64,000 bases of DNA, from NCBI GenBank assembly GCA_045534265.1, contig JAZSJH010000005.1:124001-188000 (forward strand), written 5' to 3'. The notes under the pieces are model-generated. The model had not been told where the DNA came from. It ran no database searches and worked only from the letters and a program-made list of their open reading frames with translations. A program made the translations under genes and the position numbers. The DNA comes from CAKVLS01 sp045534265 (GTDB lineage Bacteria; Bacillota; Clostridia; Christensenellales; UBA1242). How positions within the stretch are numbered: the stretch's first letter is position 1; each line of letters begins with the position of its first letter. This document shows positions 1-7,858 of this stretch, piece by piece.

Positions 1-62
1 TTTATATTATTTTTTTCGGCTGATTTTAGCGCTATTATGTAATGTATTGTAAGTCCTGGCAT
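1..62 (-). CDS. 5' end of an unidentified gene, cut by the window edge
   Basis: The minus strand carries an ATG at 62-60 followed by 20 open codons that run off the left edge; the peptide begins MPGLTIHYIIALKSAEKNN. An AAGGA ribosome binding site lies about 10 bases upstream (73-77), which supports a true start. The opening resembles, from memory, the N-terminus of zinc-dependent phospholipase C-like proteins that begin MPG..THY, but too little is present to assign a function. It lies downstream of the spt-like gene on the same strand and is separated from it by a terminator. Confidence 0.5.
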   Translation of the reverse strand, partial: MPGLTIHYIIALKSAEKNNI

Positions 63-110
63 TTGTCCAAATTCCTTTTTTTACTTTATATAGATTATAT
101 TGCAAATGTA

Positions 111-137
111 AAAAAAAGACTAGCAAATTTGCTAGTC
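111..137 (-). terminator. Intrinsic terminator of the spt-like gene
   Basis: Positions 118-137 form a perfect 20-base palindrome (GACTAGCAAA/TTTGCTAGTC). On the minus strand it is followed directly by a T run, a classic rho-independent terminator 7 bases after the stop of the 144-1331 gene. Confidence 0.85.
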
Positions 138-143
138 AATAAA

Positions 144-1331
144 TTATTTTTTAAGAAGATTATGTTTTGCCATAACAGTAGCTATTATATCTGCTGCTCT
201 GTCGATTTGTTCTTCATTTAGAGTTGCCATATAGCTTGTTCTTATCATAGCTTCACCTGCAGGAGCTGCTGGGGCTACTACTGGGTTTACATATACGCCA
301 GCTTCAAATAGTTCCATACAAATTTGGAAAGTTAAGTTGTCGTCATATGTGTTGATAGGGATAATAGGAGCTACACTATCTCTAATGTCAATACCTTTTT
401 CTTTATATTTCTTTCTTGCATAGTCTGCAATCTCAAGAACTCTCTTTGGTCTTTCTGGTTCTAGTTTGATAACATCAAGAGCAGCTTGAGCGCAAGCTAC
501 ATTTGCAGGTGGAAGAGAAGCTGCAAAGATAAATGGTCTAGAGTTGTGTTGTACAAAGTGACAAACTTCGGCAGATGCTGCCATAAAGCCGCCAAGAGAA
601 GCTAAGCTTTTAGAGAATGTGCTCATAATGATATCAACTTCGTCTTCAAGTCCAAAGTGAGAAGCTGTACCTCTACCGCCTTCGCCAAATACACCAAATC
701 CGTGAGCATCATCAACCATAACTCTAGCGCCGTATTTTTTAGCAAGGCGTACAATTTCTGGCAAGTTACATAGGTCACCGCCCATAGAGAATACGCCATC
801 AGTTACGATAAGTTTGCCTTTGTCATCAGGAACTGATGCTAGTTGTCTTTCCAAATCTTCCATATCGTTGTGTTCGTATCTAAGTAGTTTTGCATAACTT
901 AGTCTGCAAGCATCATAGATAGAAGCATGGTTTTCTTTATCTCCGATAATAACATCATTTCTTCCTGCAATACAGCTAATGATAGCTAGGTTGCTTGTAA
1001 AACCTGTAGAGAAGGTAAGAGCTGCTTCTTTGTGAACGAACTCAGCAAGGTCTTTTTCTAGTTTGATATGTTGCTTAAGTGTTCCGTTCAAAAATCTAGA
1101 ACCAGAGCAGCCTGAGCCGTATGTGTCTATGGCTTGTTTGCCAGCTTCGATAATTTTTTCGTTAATAGTAAGTCCAAGGTAGTTGTTAGAGCCAAGCATA
1201 ATTACGTGTGTTCCGTCCATAACAACTTCTGTGTCTTGTCTTGTATCTAATGCGTGAAAGTAAGGATAGATACCTGCTTCCATCGCCTTTTTTGCTGTTG
1301 TGTAATCTTTACATTTTTGAAATAAATCCAT
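144..1331 (-). CDS. Alpha-oxoamine synthase, serine palmitoyltransferase-like
   Basis: This 395-residue PLP enzyme belongs to the family of KBL, BioF and serine palmitoyltransferase, which condense an amino acid with an acyl-CoA. The Schiff-base lysine is K241 in STFSKSLASLGG, the DDAHG cofactor motif is at 207-211, and H135 lies in NHAS. The N-terminus (AGIYPYF...GTEV-like) and the GSGCSGSRFLNGT segment at 72-84 recall Bacteroides-type serine palmitoyltransferase more than KBL or BioF. If correct, it makes the 3-ketosphinganine precursor of sphingolipids; 2-amino-3-ketobutyrate CoA ligase remains possible. An AGGAG site precedes the ATG. It is a single-gene unit with its own terminator, and no threonine dehydrogenase or biotin gene is nearby. 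The family is certain; the substrate is inferred. Confidence 0.85.
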   Translation of the reverse strand: MDLFQKCKDYTTAKKAMEAGIYPYFHALDTRQDTEVVMDGTHVIMLGSNNYLGLTINEKIIEAGKQAIDTYGSGCSGSRFLNGTLKQHIKLEKDLAEFVHKEAALTFSTGFTSNLAIISCIAGRNDVIIGDKENHASIYDACRLSYAKLLRYEHNDMEDLERQLASVPDDKGKLIVTDGVFSMGGDLCNLPEIVRLAKKYGARVMVDDAHGFGVFGEGGRGTASHFGLEDEVDIIMSTFSKSLASLGGFMAASAEVCHFVQHNSRPFIFAASLPPANVACAQAALDVIKLEPERPKRVLEIADYARKKYKEKGIDIRDSVAPIIPINTYDDNLTFQICMELFEAGVYVNPVVAPAAPAGEAMIRTSYMATLNEEQIDRAADIIATVMAKHNLLKK

Positions 1332-1385
1332 TATTTTCTCCTATTTACTTTTGGGATTTCTAACTTAAATTATAATATAAAAGTT

Positions 1386-1433
1386 TTAACTCAGTGTTAA
1401 CTTTTTGTTTTAACAAATAAAAAAATGTTAAAA
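1386..1433. promoter_or_regulatory. Cluster of TTAAC/GTTAA inverted repeats upstream of the spt-like gene
   Basis: Two nested inverted repeats lie 55-100 bases upstream of the minus-strand start: TTAAC (1386-1390) with GTTAA (1396-1400), and TTTTAACA (1408-1415) with TGTTAAAA (1426-1433). Four similarly spaced copies of one half-site suggest an operator, but the regulator is unknown and the region is AT-rich. Confidence 0.35.
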
Positions 1434-1564
1434 TTTGTAACTGCTTTATAAAATAACAACTTAAGAAAGGTGTCTTTATTGTAATATAATAAGTGTCCTT
1501 TATGCAAATAAATTCGGCAAAAAAATATTTTCTCACAAAAAATTTTTTTAGTACAAATTTTGTT

Positions 1565-1595
1565 TTGAAAGTTATCAAAAATGTAGTATTATAAT
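1565..1595 (+). promoter_or_regulatory. Possible sigma-A promoter of the FtsE-like gene
   Basis: TTGAAA (1565-1570) and TATAAT (1590-1595) are separated by 19 bases, longer than ideal. The ATG of the ABC gene follows 18 bases after the -10 box, with GGTGG as a ribosome binding site. Confidence 0.4.
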
Positions 1596-1613
1596 GCTAA
1601 GGGTGGAAAGATT

Positions 1614-2258
1614 ATGATTTGTATTTCTAACGCAACACTTAAATATACAAAAGAATTTTGTGCGGTAAACAACTTGTCTTTGGATATAGCAAAAGGCGAA
1701 ATTGTAGCTTTGTACGGACCAAAAGACAGTGGCAAGTCTTGTTTGATTAGAATGTGTGCAGGACTTGAAAAGTTGACTAGCGGCGAAATTTATATAAAAG
1801 ATATCCCTGTATCAAAACTAGACACAGAGAACGATATTTCTATGGGGTATATTCCTTGGAAGGGTAGTTTTTTTGAAAACAAAACCGTTTATGAAAACAT
1901 TTTGTACGTGTTAAAGGTACGTAAAGTTCCTAAACAAGACTGGGAAAATATTATAAATAAGCTACTTATTGATTATAAAATTGAAAAATTAAAAGATGTT
2001 AAGGTAAAAGACCTTTCTATGTATGATAGATACTACGTATCACTTGCTCGTTTGGGATATAGAAAAATTGAGCTTTTGCTTATAGACAACATCTTTGAAG
2101 AATTAGACGAAAAAGAATGTAAGACACTTCTAAACCTTATCAAAAAGGATTATTCAAAACAAGGTACAACAATCCTTTATGCAACAAGTGACGAAAAACT
2201 TGCTGAAAGTATTTCTACAAAAGTTGTAAAACTAAAGGATGGCGTTATTGTAAAATAG
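1614..2258 (+). CDS. Degenerate FtsE-like ABC ATPase
   Basis: This is a 214-residue ABC nucleotide-binding domain with an intact Walker A (GPKDSGKS, 35-42) and Walker B aspartate D158. Other catalytic motifs are eroded. The LSGGQ signature reads LSMYD (134-138), the catalytic glutamate is N159, the switch histidine is S192 (YATSD), and the Q-loop glutamine is missing in the MGYIPWKGSF segment. KTVYENI at 90-96 and GTTILYATSD near 184 match FtsE of the FtsEX division complex better than importers. No FtsX or permease gene is adjacent. It may bind ATP without turnover, or be a regulatory relic of FtsE. It is a single gene that converges on the next one with a 2-base gap. Confidence 0.75.
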   Translation: MICISNATLKYTKEFCAVNNLSLDIAKGEIVALYGPKDSGKSCLIRMCAGLEKLTSGEIYIKDIPVSKLDTENDISMGYIPWKGSFFENKTVYENILYVLKVRKVPKQDWENIINKLLIDYKIEKLKDVKVKDLSMYDRYYVSLARLGYRKIELLLIDNIFEELDEKECKTLLNLIKKDYSKQGTTILYATSDEKLAESISTKVVKLKDGVIVK

Positions 2259-2260
2259 CA

Positions 2261-2638
2261 TTAATCAAAACTATATTCATCAATACTTTTTAGCTCGCTA
2301 AATTTTGGCGGGCTATTTTTTTTGCTGTTGTTTTGCATTAGTGGCAATAAGTTTTTTATTATATCAAGATTTGGCATTTGGCTTATTTGGGCGGTGTTGC
2401 CGGTGAGATTGCCTTTTAGCATAGATAACAAAAGGTTTTGTGGGGTTAGTCCTTGAGATAGATTGTCGCCTGCGGGTTTGGGTTGTTGTTGCGGGGTTTT
2501 GCTACTCAAAATAGTTGTTGGGTAGCTAGCAAGAACGTCTTGCGGGATAGATTGATTGTTATTTATATTATTTTGTTGGTTGGTATTTCCGCCGCCCAAA
2601 AGATTGTATAAAAGTGGCATAAGACTTGTTATATCCAT
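2261..2638 (-). CDS. Small Asn/Gln/Pro-rich protein of unknown function
   Basis: This 125-residue protein is not recognised. It starts with a short hydrophobic stretch (MDITSLMPLLYNLLGG), followed by an Asn/Gln-rich low-complexity segment (about 18-30), a Pro/Gln segment (about 48-56) and a second Leu-rich stretch near 67-75. There is no signal peptide or catalytic motif. AAGGAG precedes the ATG at a good distance, so translation is likely. It is transcribed divergently from the 91-residue protein and subtilisin pair, with 67 bases between the starts. It could be a coat-like or scaffold-like small protein, but nothing in the sequence proves this. Confidence 0.65.
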   Translation of the reverse strand: MDITSLMPLLYNLLGGGNTNQQNNINNNQSIPQDVLASYPTTILSSKTPQQQPKPAGDNLSQGLTPQNLLLSMLKGNLTGNTAQISQMPNLDIIKNLLPLMQNNSKKNSPPKFSELKSIDEYSFD

Positions 2639-2705
2639 AAAAGCTCCTTATTAACACAATTATTATATGAATCATATAATGTTTTAGTTAAAAAAAGGAG
2701 TAGTT

Positions 2706-2981
2706 ATGCCAAAAAGTATATTTGATTATGTCCCAGATGAAGAAAAGGTTTCTAAAGCGGAAAGCAAAGCTCCGCAAGATGCAGAAAAGCTAATTGAACA
2801 TTACAAAGGTTTTTCGCAAGATGAACTGATAAAAGAACTATTTCGTGTTGCAAGTAGCGAAAAGGAAAAGGGAACGCTTACCAAAGAAAAACTGCAAGAG
2901 ATACGCCTTACGATAGTTCCATACTTAAATGACAATCAAATAGAATTTTTAGACAAACTAATAGAAAGGTTAGATGTATAA
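2706..2981 (+). CDS. Conserved-looking 91-residue helical protein
   Basis: This small, charged, mostly helical cytoplasmic protein begins MPKSIFDYVPDEEK and is rich in Lys and Glu; it has no membrane segment. It is not recognised. AAAGGAG precedes the ATG, and its end overlaps the start of the subtilisin gene by 8 bases, so the two are very likely translationally coupled. A role as partner, inhibitor or chaperone of the protease is possible from context only. Confidence 0.7.
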   Translation: MPKSIFDYVPDEEKVSKAESKAPQDAEKLIEHYKGFSQDELIKELFRVASSEKEKGTLTKEKLQEIRLTIVPYLNDNQIEFLDKLIERLDV

Positions 2982-4125
2982 TTTTTTAGATAAGATAGAC
3001 AAAAGCATTATTGATAAGGTAAGTGCACAAAGCATATCTTATCACGAATGTATAGTGTACTCAAAAGATTATTTTTTGTTTAGAAAGCACCTTATAAAAA
3101 GTGGCAAAGAGTTTTGTGAGTTTCCTTTTATATCTGCATTTGGCATTAAGGCAAACGCAAAGGAAATAATAACCTTTGCCAAAAATAAAATTGTTACATA
3201 TATAGCTAAAGACACCCAAGTCTCAACACTGTCATATCTTGCAAAAAAATCTCTTAACATAGATAGCTTTTATGCAAAAGGTATTTATGGTGATGGGGGA
3301 GTGGTTGCAGTAATAGATACAGGAATTACCCCGCACCTTGATTTTGTTATGCCGTATAACAGGATTATCAAGTTTGTTGACCTTATCAATGAAAAAAAAA
3401 CACCATATGATGATAATGGTCACGGGACTATGGTTGCAAGCCTTTTGTGCGGTAACGGGCTTGTACATAACAAAAAGTACTCTGGAGTTTCGCCTATGTC
3501 AAAAATTGTCGCTATCAAGGCTATAGAAGCAAATGGTGAAACGTCGGTTACAAAGGTGCTCGAAGCTATGCAGTGGATATTCGATAACAAACATAAATAT
3601 AATATTTCTGTTGTTTGTATGAGTTTTGGTAGTGAGCCCGCAGAAAGTTATGATCCGCTAGTTGTTGGGGCGGAGAGTTTGTGGAATAGCGGAGTGTGCG
3701 TTGTGGTGGCGGCGGGTAATAGTGGACCAGATAAGTCATCTATCAGGTCACCGGGTATCAGTCGCAAGGTAATTACTGTTGGTGGCTTTGACGACAGAAA
3801 GGGCGAAGAAGAAAGTAAAAAAGATTTTATAGTAGCCGACTTTTCATCACGTGGACCTGCTGGGAATATATATAAACCCGACCTTGTAGCTCCTGCTGTA
3901 AATTTAGTTGGGGCATCACGCCTAGGCGGCTATACAACTATGAGTGGAACAAGTGTAGCAACACCATTAATTGCCGGTATAGCCGCTCTTATGGCGTCAA
4001 ATCGCCCACGCATTACCCCAGACCAGATAAAAATGCGGCTTGTTAGGTGTTGTAGCAAGATTTCTCAGGACCAAAACGAAGATGGTTTTGGGGTGATAGA
4101 TTGCTCTAAACTTTTTGTTAATTAA
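2974..4125 (+). CDS. Subtilisin-like serine protease (S8 family), probably intracellular
   Basis: This 383-residue protein has the full S8 catalytic set: D115 in VIDTGITPH, H150 in DNGHGTMVASL, oxyanion N249 in AAGNSGP and nucleophile S327 in MSGTSVATP. About 100 residues precede the catalytic domain and could act as a propeptide. There is no signal peptide or membrane segment, so a cytoplasmic (or forespore/mother-cell) location is inferred. The gene overlaps the upstream 91-residue gene by 8 bases and converges on the cysteine desulfurase gene with a 4-base overlap. Family assignment is certain; the substrate is unknown. Confidence 0.93.
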   Translation: MYNFLDKIDKSIIDKVSAQSISYHECIVYSKDYFLFRKHLIKSGKEFCEFPFISAFGIKANAKEIITFAKNKIVTYIAKDTQVSTLSYLAKKSLNIDSFYAKGIYGDGGVVAVIDTGITPHLDFVMPYNRIIKFVDLINEKKTPYDDNGHGTMVASLLCGNGLVHNKKYSGVSPMSKIVAIKAIEANGETSVTKVLEAMQWIFDNKHKYNISVVCMSFGSEPAESYDPLVVGAESLWNSGVCVVVAAGNSGPDKSSIRSPGISRKVITVGGFDDRKGEEESKKDFIVADFSSRGPAGNIYKPDLVAPAVNLVGASRLGGYTTMSGTSVATPLIAGIAALMASNRPRITPDQIKMRLVRCCSKISQDQNEDGFGVIDCSKLFVN

Positions 4126-5243
4126 TAGGTGTTTTGAATATCTTTTAAGGCTTTAATAAATTTATCTATTTGCCTTTTTGTGTTGTAGTGGTTTAGGCTG
4201 GCTCTTACAGCTCCTGTTTTTAGAGTTTTAAGATAGGTGTGGGCAAGACCAGCACAGTGAAGTCCACCTCTTACCATAATATTATATTTTTCGTCCAAAA
4301 TTTGAGAAAGCTCAACAGAGTCAAAATTTTCTAGGTTAAAAAGCACAACACCATACTTGCTGTCTTTGTTGGTATAAATTTTAGCACCGATTGAAGATAA
4401 GTTGTCTAATAAATATTCTGTCAGTTTGGCAACCTTTTTTGTATGGCGTTCAAAATGTTTTATTACATAATCAACTCCAGCCGAAAGCCCAAAGATTTGT
4501 GGGCAGGCAAGAGTTCCACTCTCTAAGCTTTCTGGTGTTTGGTCAGGCATAGATAGACTTTCGGAGTTTGTGCCCGTACCGCCATACTTTAGTGGGGATA
4601 ATTGAGTATTGTTAAGACAAAGCCCGCCGATACTTTGTGGAGCAAAAAAGCCTTTGTGCCCGGCAAAAGCTAGCATTGAGATATTGTCCCTTTGCATATC
4701 AATATCAATATGCCCGCTGGCTTGAGCACAGTCGCAAAGTAGCTTTATATTTTTCTCCCGACAAAGTTTGCCTATTTTGTGTATTTCGTTTTTGTTGCCA
4801 AGGGTATTATTTATGTAAGATACGCACACAAGATAGGTATTATCTTTTAGGGCAGATAAAACATCTTGTGCGGTTATAATATTATCTTTTGCGGGCGAAA
4901 GAATTGTAAGAGATATAAGCCCGTCTTCTTCTAGTTTTTTTAGCGGACGAAGTACTGAGTTGTGTTCAAAAGTGCTTGCGATCACGTGACCTTTTTGTTT
5001 GCTGCCAAAAATTGCCATATTTAGCGCTTCGGTGCAGTTTTGAGTAAAGATAACATCTTCTTGTCTTGGTACATTAAAAAAACTTTGAAGTTTTAGCCTT
5101 GTCATAAATATTTTTTTGCCGGCATTAATGCTAAGGCTATGACCGCTTCTTCCGGGGTTTGCGACTTTGAGCCCAGCAAGGGTTGATAGTTTTACGCAAA
5201 GTGGCTTTTTATATGTAGTGGCAGAATTGTCAAAATATATCAT
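4122..5243 (-). CDS. Cysteine desulfurase family protein (class V aminotransferase)
   Basis: This 373-residue PLP enzyme releases sulfur (or selenium) from cysteine (or selenocysteine). It shows the opening MIYFDNSATT, H94 in FEHNS, the PLP lysine K197 in AGHKG and the persulfide cysteine C330 in RGGLHCAGLAH. These fit the clostridial SufS-like subgroup often found next to selD, yedF and DUF3343 genes rather than IscS. The divergent neighbour 83 bases away encodes a DUF3343 protein, so a joint role in sulfur or selenium delivery is likely. No selD is visible here. The start is the first ATG of the frame, preceded by AAGGAG on the minus strand. Confidence 0.9.
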   Translation of the reverse strand: MIYFDNSATTYKKPLCVKLSTLAGLKVANPGRSGHSLSINAGKKIFMTRLKLQSFFNVPRQEDVIFTQNCTEALNMAIFGSKQKGHVIASTFEHNSVLRPLKKLEEDGLISLTILSPAKDNIITAQDVLSALKDNTYLVCVSYINNTLGNKNEIHKIGKLCREKNIKLLCDCAQASGHIDIDMQRDNISMLAFAGHKGFFAPQSIGGLCLNNTQLSPLKYGGTGTNSESLSMPDQTPESLESGTLACPQIFGLSAGVDYVIKHFERHTKKVAKLTEYLLDNLSSIGAKIYTNKDSKYGVVLFNLENFDSVELSQILDEKYNIMVRGGLHCAGLAHTYLKTLKTGAVRASLNHYNTKRQIDKFIKALKDIQNTY

Positions 5244-5325
5244 AAAATCTCCTTTTTAACCAAAAACAAAGGTTTGTTATATAATATATTAAGGGGAAGT
5301 AAAAATAATGCGTAGGAAATAGTTT

Positions 5326-5577
5326 ATGAAAATTTTAGTCACCTTCAAATCAAAAAACCAAGCAATGCTATATTCTGCCAAACTTGCTCAAAGGGGCGTA
5401 AAAAATAGACTAATCAATACCCCTAGATTTTTGAGCCTTTCTTGTGGGCTTTCGGTAGAGGTAGATATAACAAATATAGCCCTTGCAAAAGAAATTTTGA
5501 GAGGGTATAACTTTGATAGTTTAGGCGGAATGTACGCTATAAACAAAAACGGTACTTTTGATAGTATTAAATTATAA
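5326..5577 (+). CDS. DUF3343 putative Se/S carrier protein
   Basis: This 83-residue protein matches the DUF3343 pattern: a short ferredoxin-like fold beginning KILVTFKSKNQAMLYSAKL, with one conserved cysteine (C40) in LSLSCGLSVEV. The family is often described as a putative Se/S carrier because it co-occurs with selenium and sulfur trafficking genes. Its place beside the divergent cysteine desulfurase supports it as a persulfide or selenide acceptor. An AGGA site precedes the ATG. Function is inferred from context. Confidence 0.75.
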   Translation: MKILVTFKSKNQAMLYSAKLAQRGVKNRLINTPRFLSLSCGLSVEVDITNIALAKEILRGYNFDSLGGMYAINKNGTFDSIKL

Positions 5578-5648
5578 TAATAAATAAAAAATATTATTGA
5601 TAATTCCTTATTCTGTGTTATAATAAAACAGCAATAAGGAGTTTTTTT

Positions 5649-6278
5649 GTGAAAAACCAAGCAACTAATGCTATTTACGAAAAACTAAATACTGTTTTTG
5701 AAAGGGCAGAATGTGAACTAAACTTTAGTAATAACTTTGAACTTTTGGTTGCGGTTATGCTATCTGCTCAGTGTACAGACAAGAGAGTTAACATAGTGAC
5801 AAAAGAGTTGTTTAAGGTTTATCCAGATGCAAAAGCCCTTGCAAATGCAGATATAAAAAAACTCGAACAGGCGATTTATTCTTGTGGCTTTTATCACAAC
5901 AAAGCAAAAAACTTGATTGCTATGTCAAAAGACCTTGTGGCAAAATATGACGGACAAGTCCCGGGGGATTTTGACAAACTCACTGCTCTTGCTGGTGTTG
6001 GCAGAAAAACGGCTAATGTAGTTTTAGCAGTAGGTTTTGGGGCAGATGCAATAGCGGTTGATACTCATGTGTTTAGAGTATCTAATAGACTGGGTATTGT
6101 AAAAGCAGACAACCCTTACAAATGCGAACTTGCTCTTCAAAAGGTTGTGGATAAAGACAAATGGTCTACCTTTCATCATATGCTTGTTTTGTTTGGTAGA
6201 TATTATTGCAAATCGCAAAACCCAAAATGCAAAGACTGTATTTTGGCAAAACAATGTAAATTTTATAAAGGAAAATAA
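5649..6278 (+). CDS. nth: Endonuclease III
   Basis: This 209-residue DNA glycosylase/AP lyase excises oxidised pyrimidines during base excision repair. The helix-hairpin-helix LAGVGRKTANVV carries catalytic lysine K120, with D138 in VDTHVFR. The 4Fe-4S ligands are C187, C194, C197 and C203 (C-X6-C-X2-C-X5-C). Residue numbers match the E. coli enzyme closely. The start codon is GTG, chosen because AAGGAG sits directly upstream and no ATG is better placed. It is followed by obg after only 3 bases, so the two are probably co-transcribed. Confidence 0.96.
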   Translation: MKNQATNAIYEKLNTVFERAECELNFSNNFELLVAVMLSAQCTDKRVNIVTKELFKVYPDAKALANADIKKLEQAIYSCGFYHNKAKNLIAMSKDLVAKYDGQVPGDFDKLTALAGVGRKTANVVLAVGFGADAIAVDTHVFRVSNRLGIVKADNPYKCELALQKVVDKDKWSTFHHMLVLFGRYYCKSQNPKCKDCILAKQCKFYKGK

Positions 6279-6281
6279 ATT

Positions 6282-7544
6282 ATGTTTATAGATAAAGTAA
6301 AAATTTATATAAAAGCCGGCAATGGTGGCAATGGTATAGTTTCTTTTCATAGAGAAAAGTATGTTGCAAAAGGTGGTCCAGATGGCGGTAATGGAGGTAT
6401 GGGCGGTAACATCATCTTTAGAGTAAACAAAGACCTAAACAACCTTGTTTCTTTCCACTATAGCAAGCACTTCAGAGCTGCTGATGGTGAAAAAGGCGAT
6501 AAAAAACGTTGTAATGGTAAAGACGGAAAGTCCCTTGTTATTGAAGTACCACGTGGCACTATTATTAGAAATGCCGAAAACAACAGAATTATCGAAGACA
6601 TCTTTGACGAAGGCAAAGACTATGTTGTTTTGAAAGGCGGTCGTGGCGGTAAGGGTAATGCATTTTTTGCAACTCCTACAAGACAAGCTCCACACTTTAG
6701 CCAATCAGGTGAGCAAACAAAAGAATATGCTGTAATTTTGGAGCTAAAGACAATAGCAGACGTAGGTCTTATTGGTTTTCCAAATGTAGGTAAGAGTACA
6801 CTTTTGTCAGTTGTTACAAATGCAAATCCAAAGATTGCAAATTACCACTTTACAACACTTACACCAAACCTTGGCGTTGTAAAATATTATGACCACGACT
6901 TTGTTGTTGCAGATATTCCAGGGCTTATCGAAGGCGCGTCAGAAGGTCTTGGTTTAGGTCATGACTTTTTGAGACATATCGAAAGAACAAGAATGCTTAT
7001 TCACGTTGTAGACATCTCAGCAATTGACGGAAGAAAACCATATGATGATTATGTAACAATAAACAACGAACTTTCTAAATTTAGTGAAAAACTTGCGAAA
7101 CTTCCACAAATCATTGCTCTAAACAAGTGTGATTTGTTGCAAGACAAAAAGGCAGTTGAAGAATTTAGAAGCCATTTTGATAGCAGTGTAAAAATCGTAG
7201 AAATATCAGCATTATCTAAGAAAAATGTTAAAGAACTTATCAAAGAAACATACGACCTTCTTGTTACACTTCCAGAAAGAGAAGCAATCGCTATAGAAGA
7301 GTATAACTTTGATGTAAAAGATACAACATCTGTTAAGATAGAATTTGTGGATAACGTATACGAAGTAAGTGGCGGATATATCGACAACCTTATTCGTAGC
7401 GTAGTACTATCAGATTACGCGTCTAATGCCTTCTTCCAAAAGAGATTAAAAGATGATGGTATTTTGGACAAGCTTAGAGAAAAAGGCGCAAAAAATGGCG
7501 ATACTGTAAGAATAGGCAATATCGAATTTGAATTTGTAGATTAA
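6282..7544 (+). CDS. obg: GTPase Obg/CgtA
   Basis: This 420-residue ribosome-assembly GTPase has three domains. The glycine-rich Obg fold spans about 1-157, with GNGGNGIVSF and GGPDGGNGGMGG. The G domain has G1 GFPNVGKS (165-172), G3 DIPG (211-214) and G4 NKCD. The C-terminal OCT domain spans about 345-420. Obg binds the 50S subunit and links GTP/ppGpp levels to growth and sporulation in Firmicutes. AAAGGA precedes the ATG. It lies between nth and yhbY in the same direction, an arrangement suited to a ribosome biogenesis operon. Confidence 0.97.
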   Translation: MFIDKVKIYIKAGNGGNGIVSFHREKYVAKGGPDGGNGGMGGNIIFRVNKDLNNLVSFHYSKHFRAADGEKGDKKRCNGKDGKSLVIEVPRGTIIRNAENNRIIEDIFDEGKDYVVLKGGRGGKGNAFFATPTRQAPHFSQSGEQTKEYAVILELKTIADVGLIGFPNVGKSTLLSVVTNANPKIANYHFTTLTPNLGVVKYYDHDFVVADIPGLIEGASEGLGLGHDFLRHIERTRMLIHVVDISAIDGRKPYDDYVTINNELSKFSEKLAKLPQIIALNKCDLLQDKKAVEEFRSHFDSSVKIVEISALSKKNVKELIKETYDLLVTLPEREAIAIEEYNFDVKDTTSVKIEFVDNVYEVSGGYIDNLIRSVVLSDYASNAFFQKRLKDDGILDKLREKGAKNGDTVRIGNIEFEFVD

Positions 7545-7558
7545 AGGAAGGAATAAAA

Positions 7559-7858
7559 ATGTTAAACTCAAAACAAAGAGCTATGATAAAAAAACATATG
7601 GCACAAGAGCCAGCAGTTTGCTTTGTAGGTAAAGAAGGTCTTAGCGAAAATTGTATTACAAGCATAACTCAAGCATTGACTGCAAGAGAAGCAATAAAAA
7701 TCGCCGTACTTCAAAACTGCGACCTAACAGCAAGAGAAGTAGCTGACGAAATTGAAAAGACAATCAAAGCAGATATCGTATCAGTTATGGGCAAAAAGAT
7801 TATTGTATACAAATATTCTGCTCACGCCAAAAAGCATATTGACATTAGCTGTCAATAG
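7559..7858 (+). CDS. yhbY: YhbY-family RNA-binding (CRM domain) protein
   Basis: This 99-residue protein is essentially one CRM domain: LNSKQRAMIKKHMAQ at the start, a GxxGL loop (VGKEGLSE) and LTAREAIKIAVLQN. The family binds pre-50S ribosomal particles. It lies 14 bases after obg with AAGGAAGG as the ribosome binding site. Its last 14 bases overlap the end of the convergent membrane protein gene. Confidence 0.93.
   Translation: MLNSKQRAMIKKHMAQEPAVCFVGKEGLSENCITSITQALTAREAIKIAVLQNCDLTAREVADEIEKTIKADIVSVMGKKIIVYKYSAHAKKHIDISCQ

Noticed and set aside
1360..1578. 72-codon frame on the minus strand upstream of the spt-like gene
   Set aside because: It lies in an AT-rich intergenic region, has no ribosome binding site and a composition typical of random AT-rich DNA.
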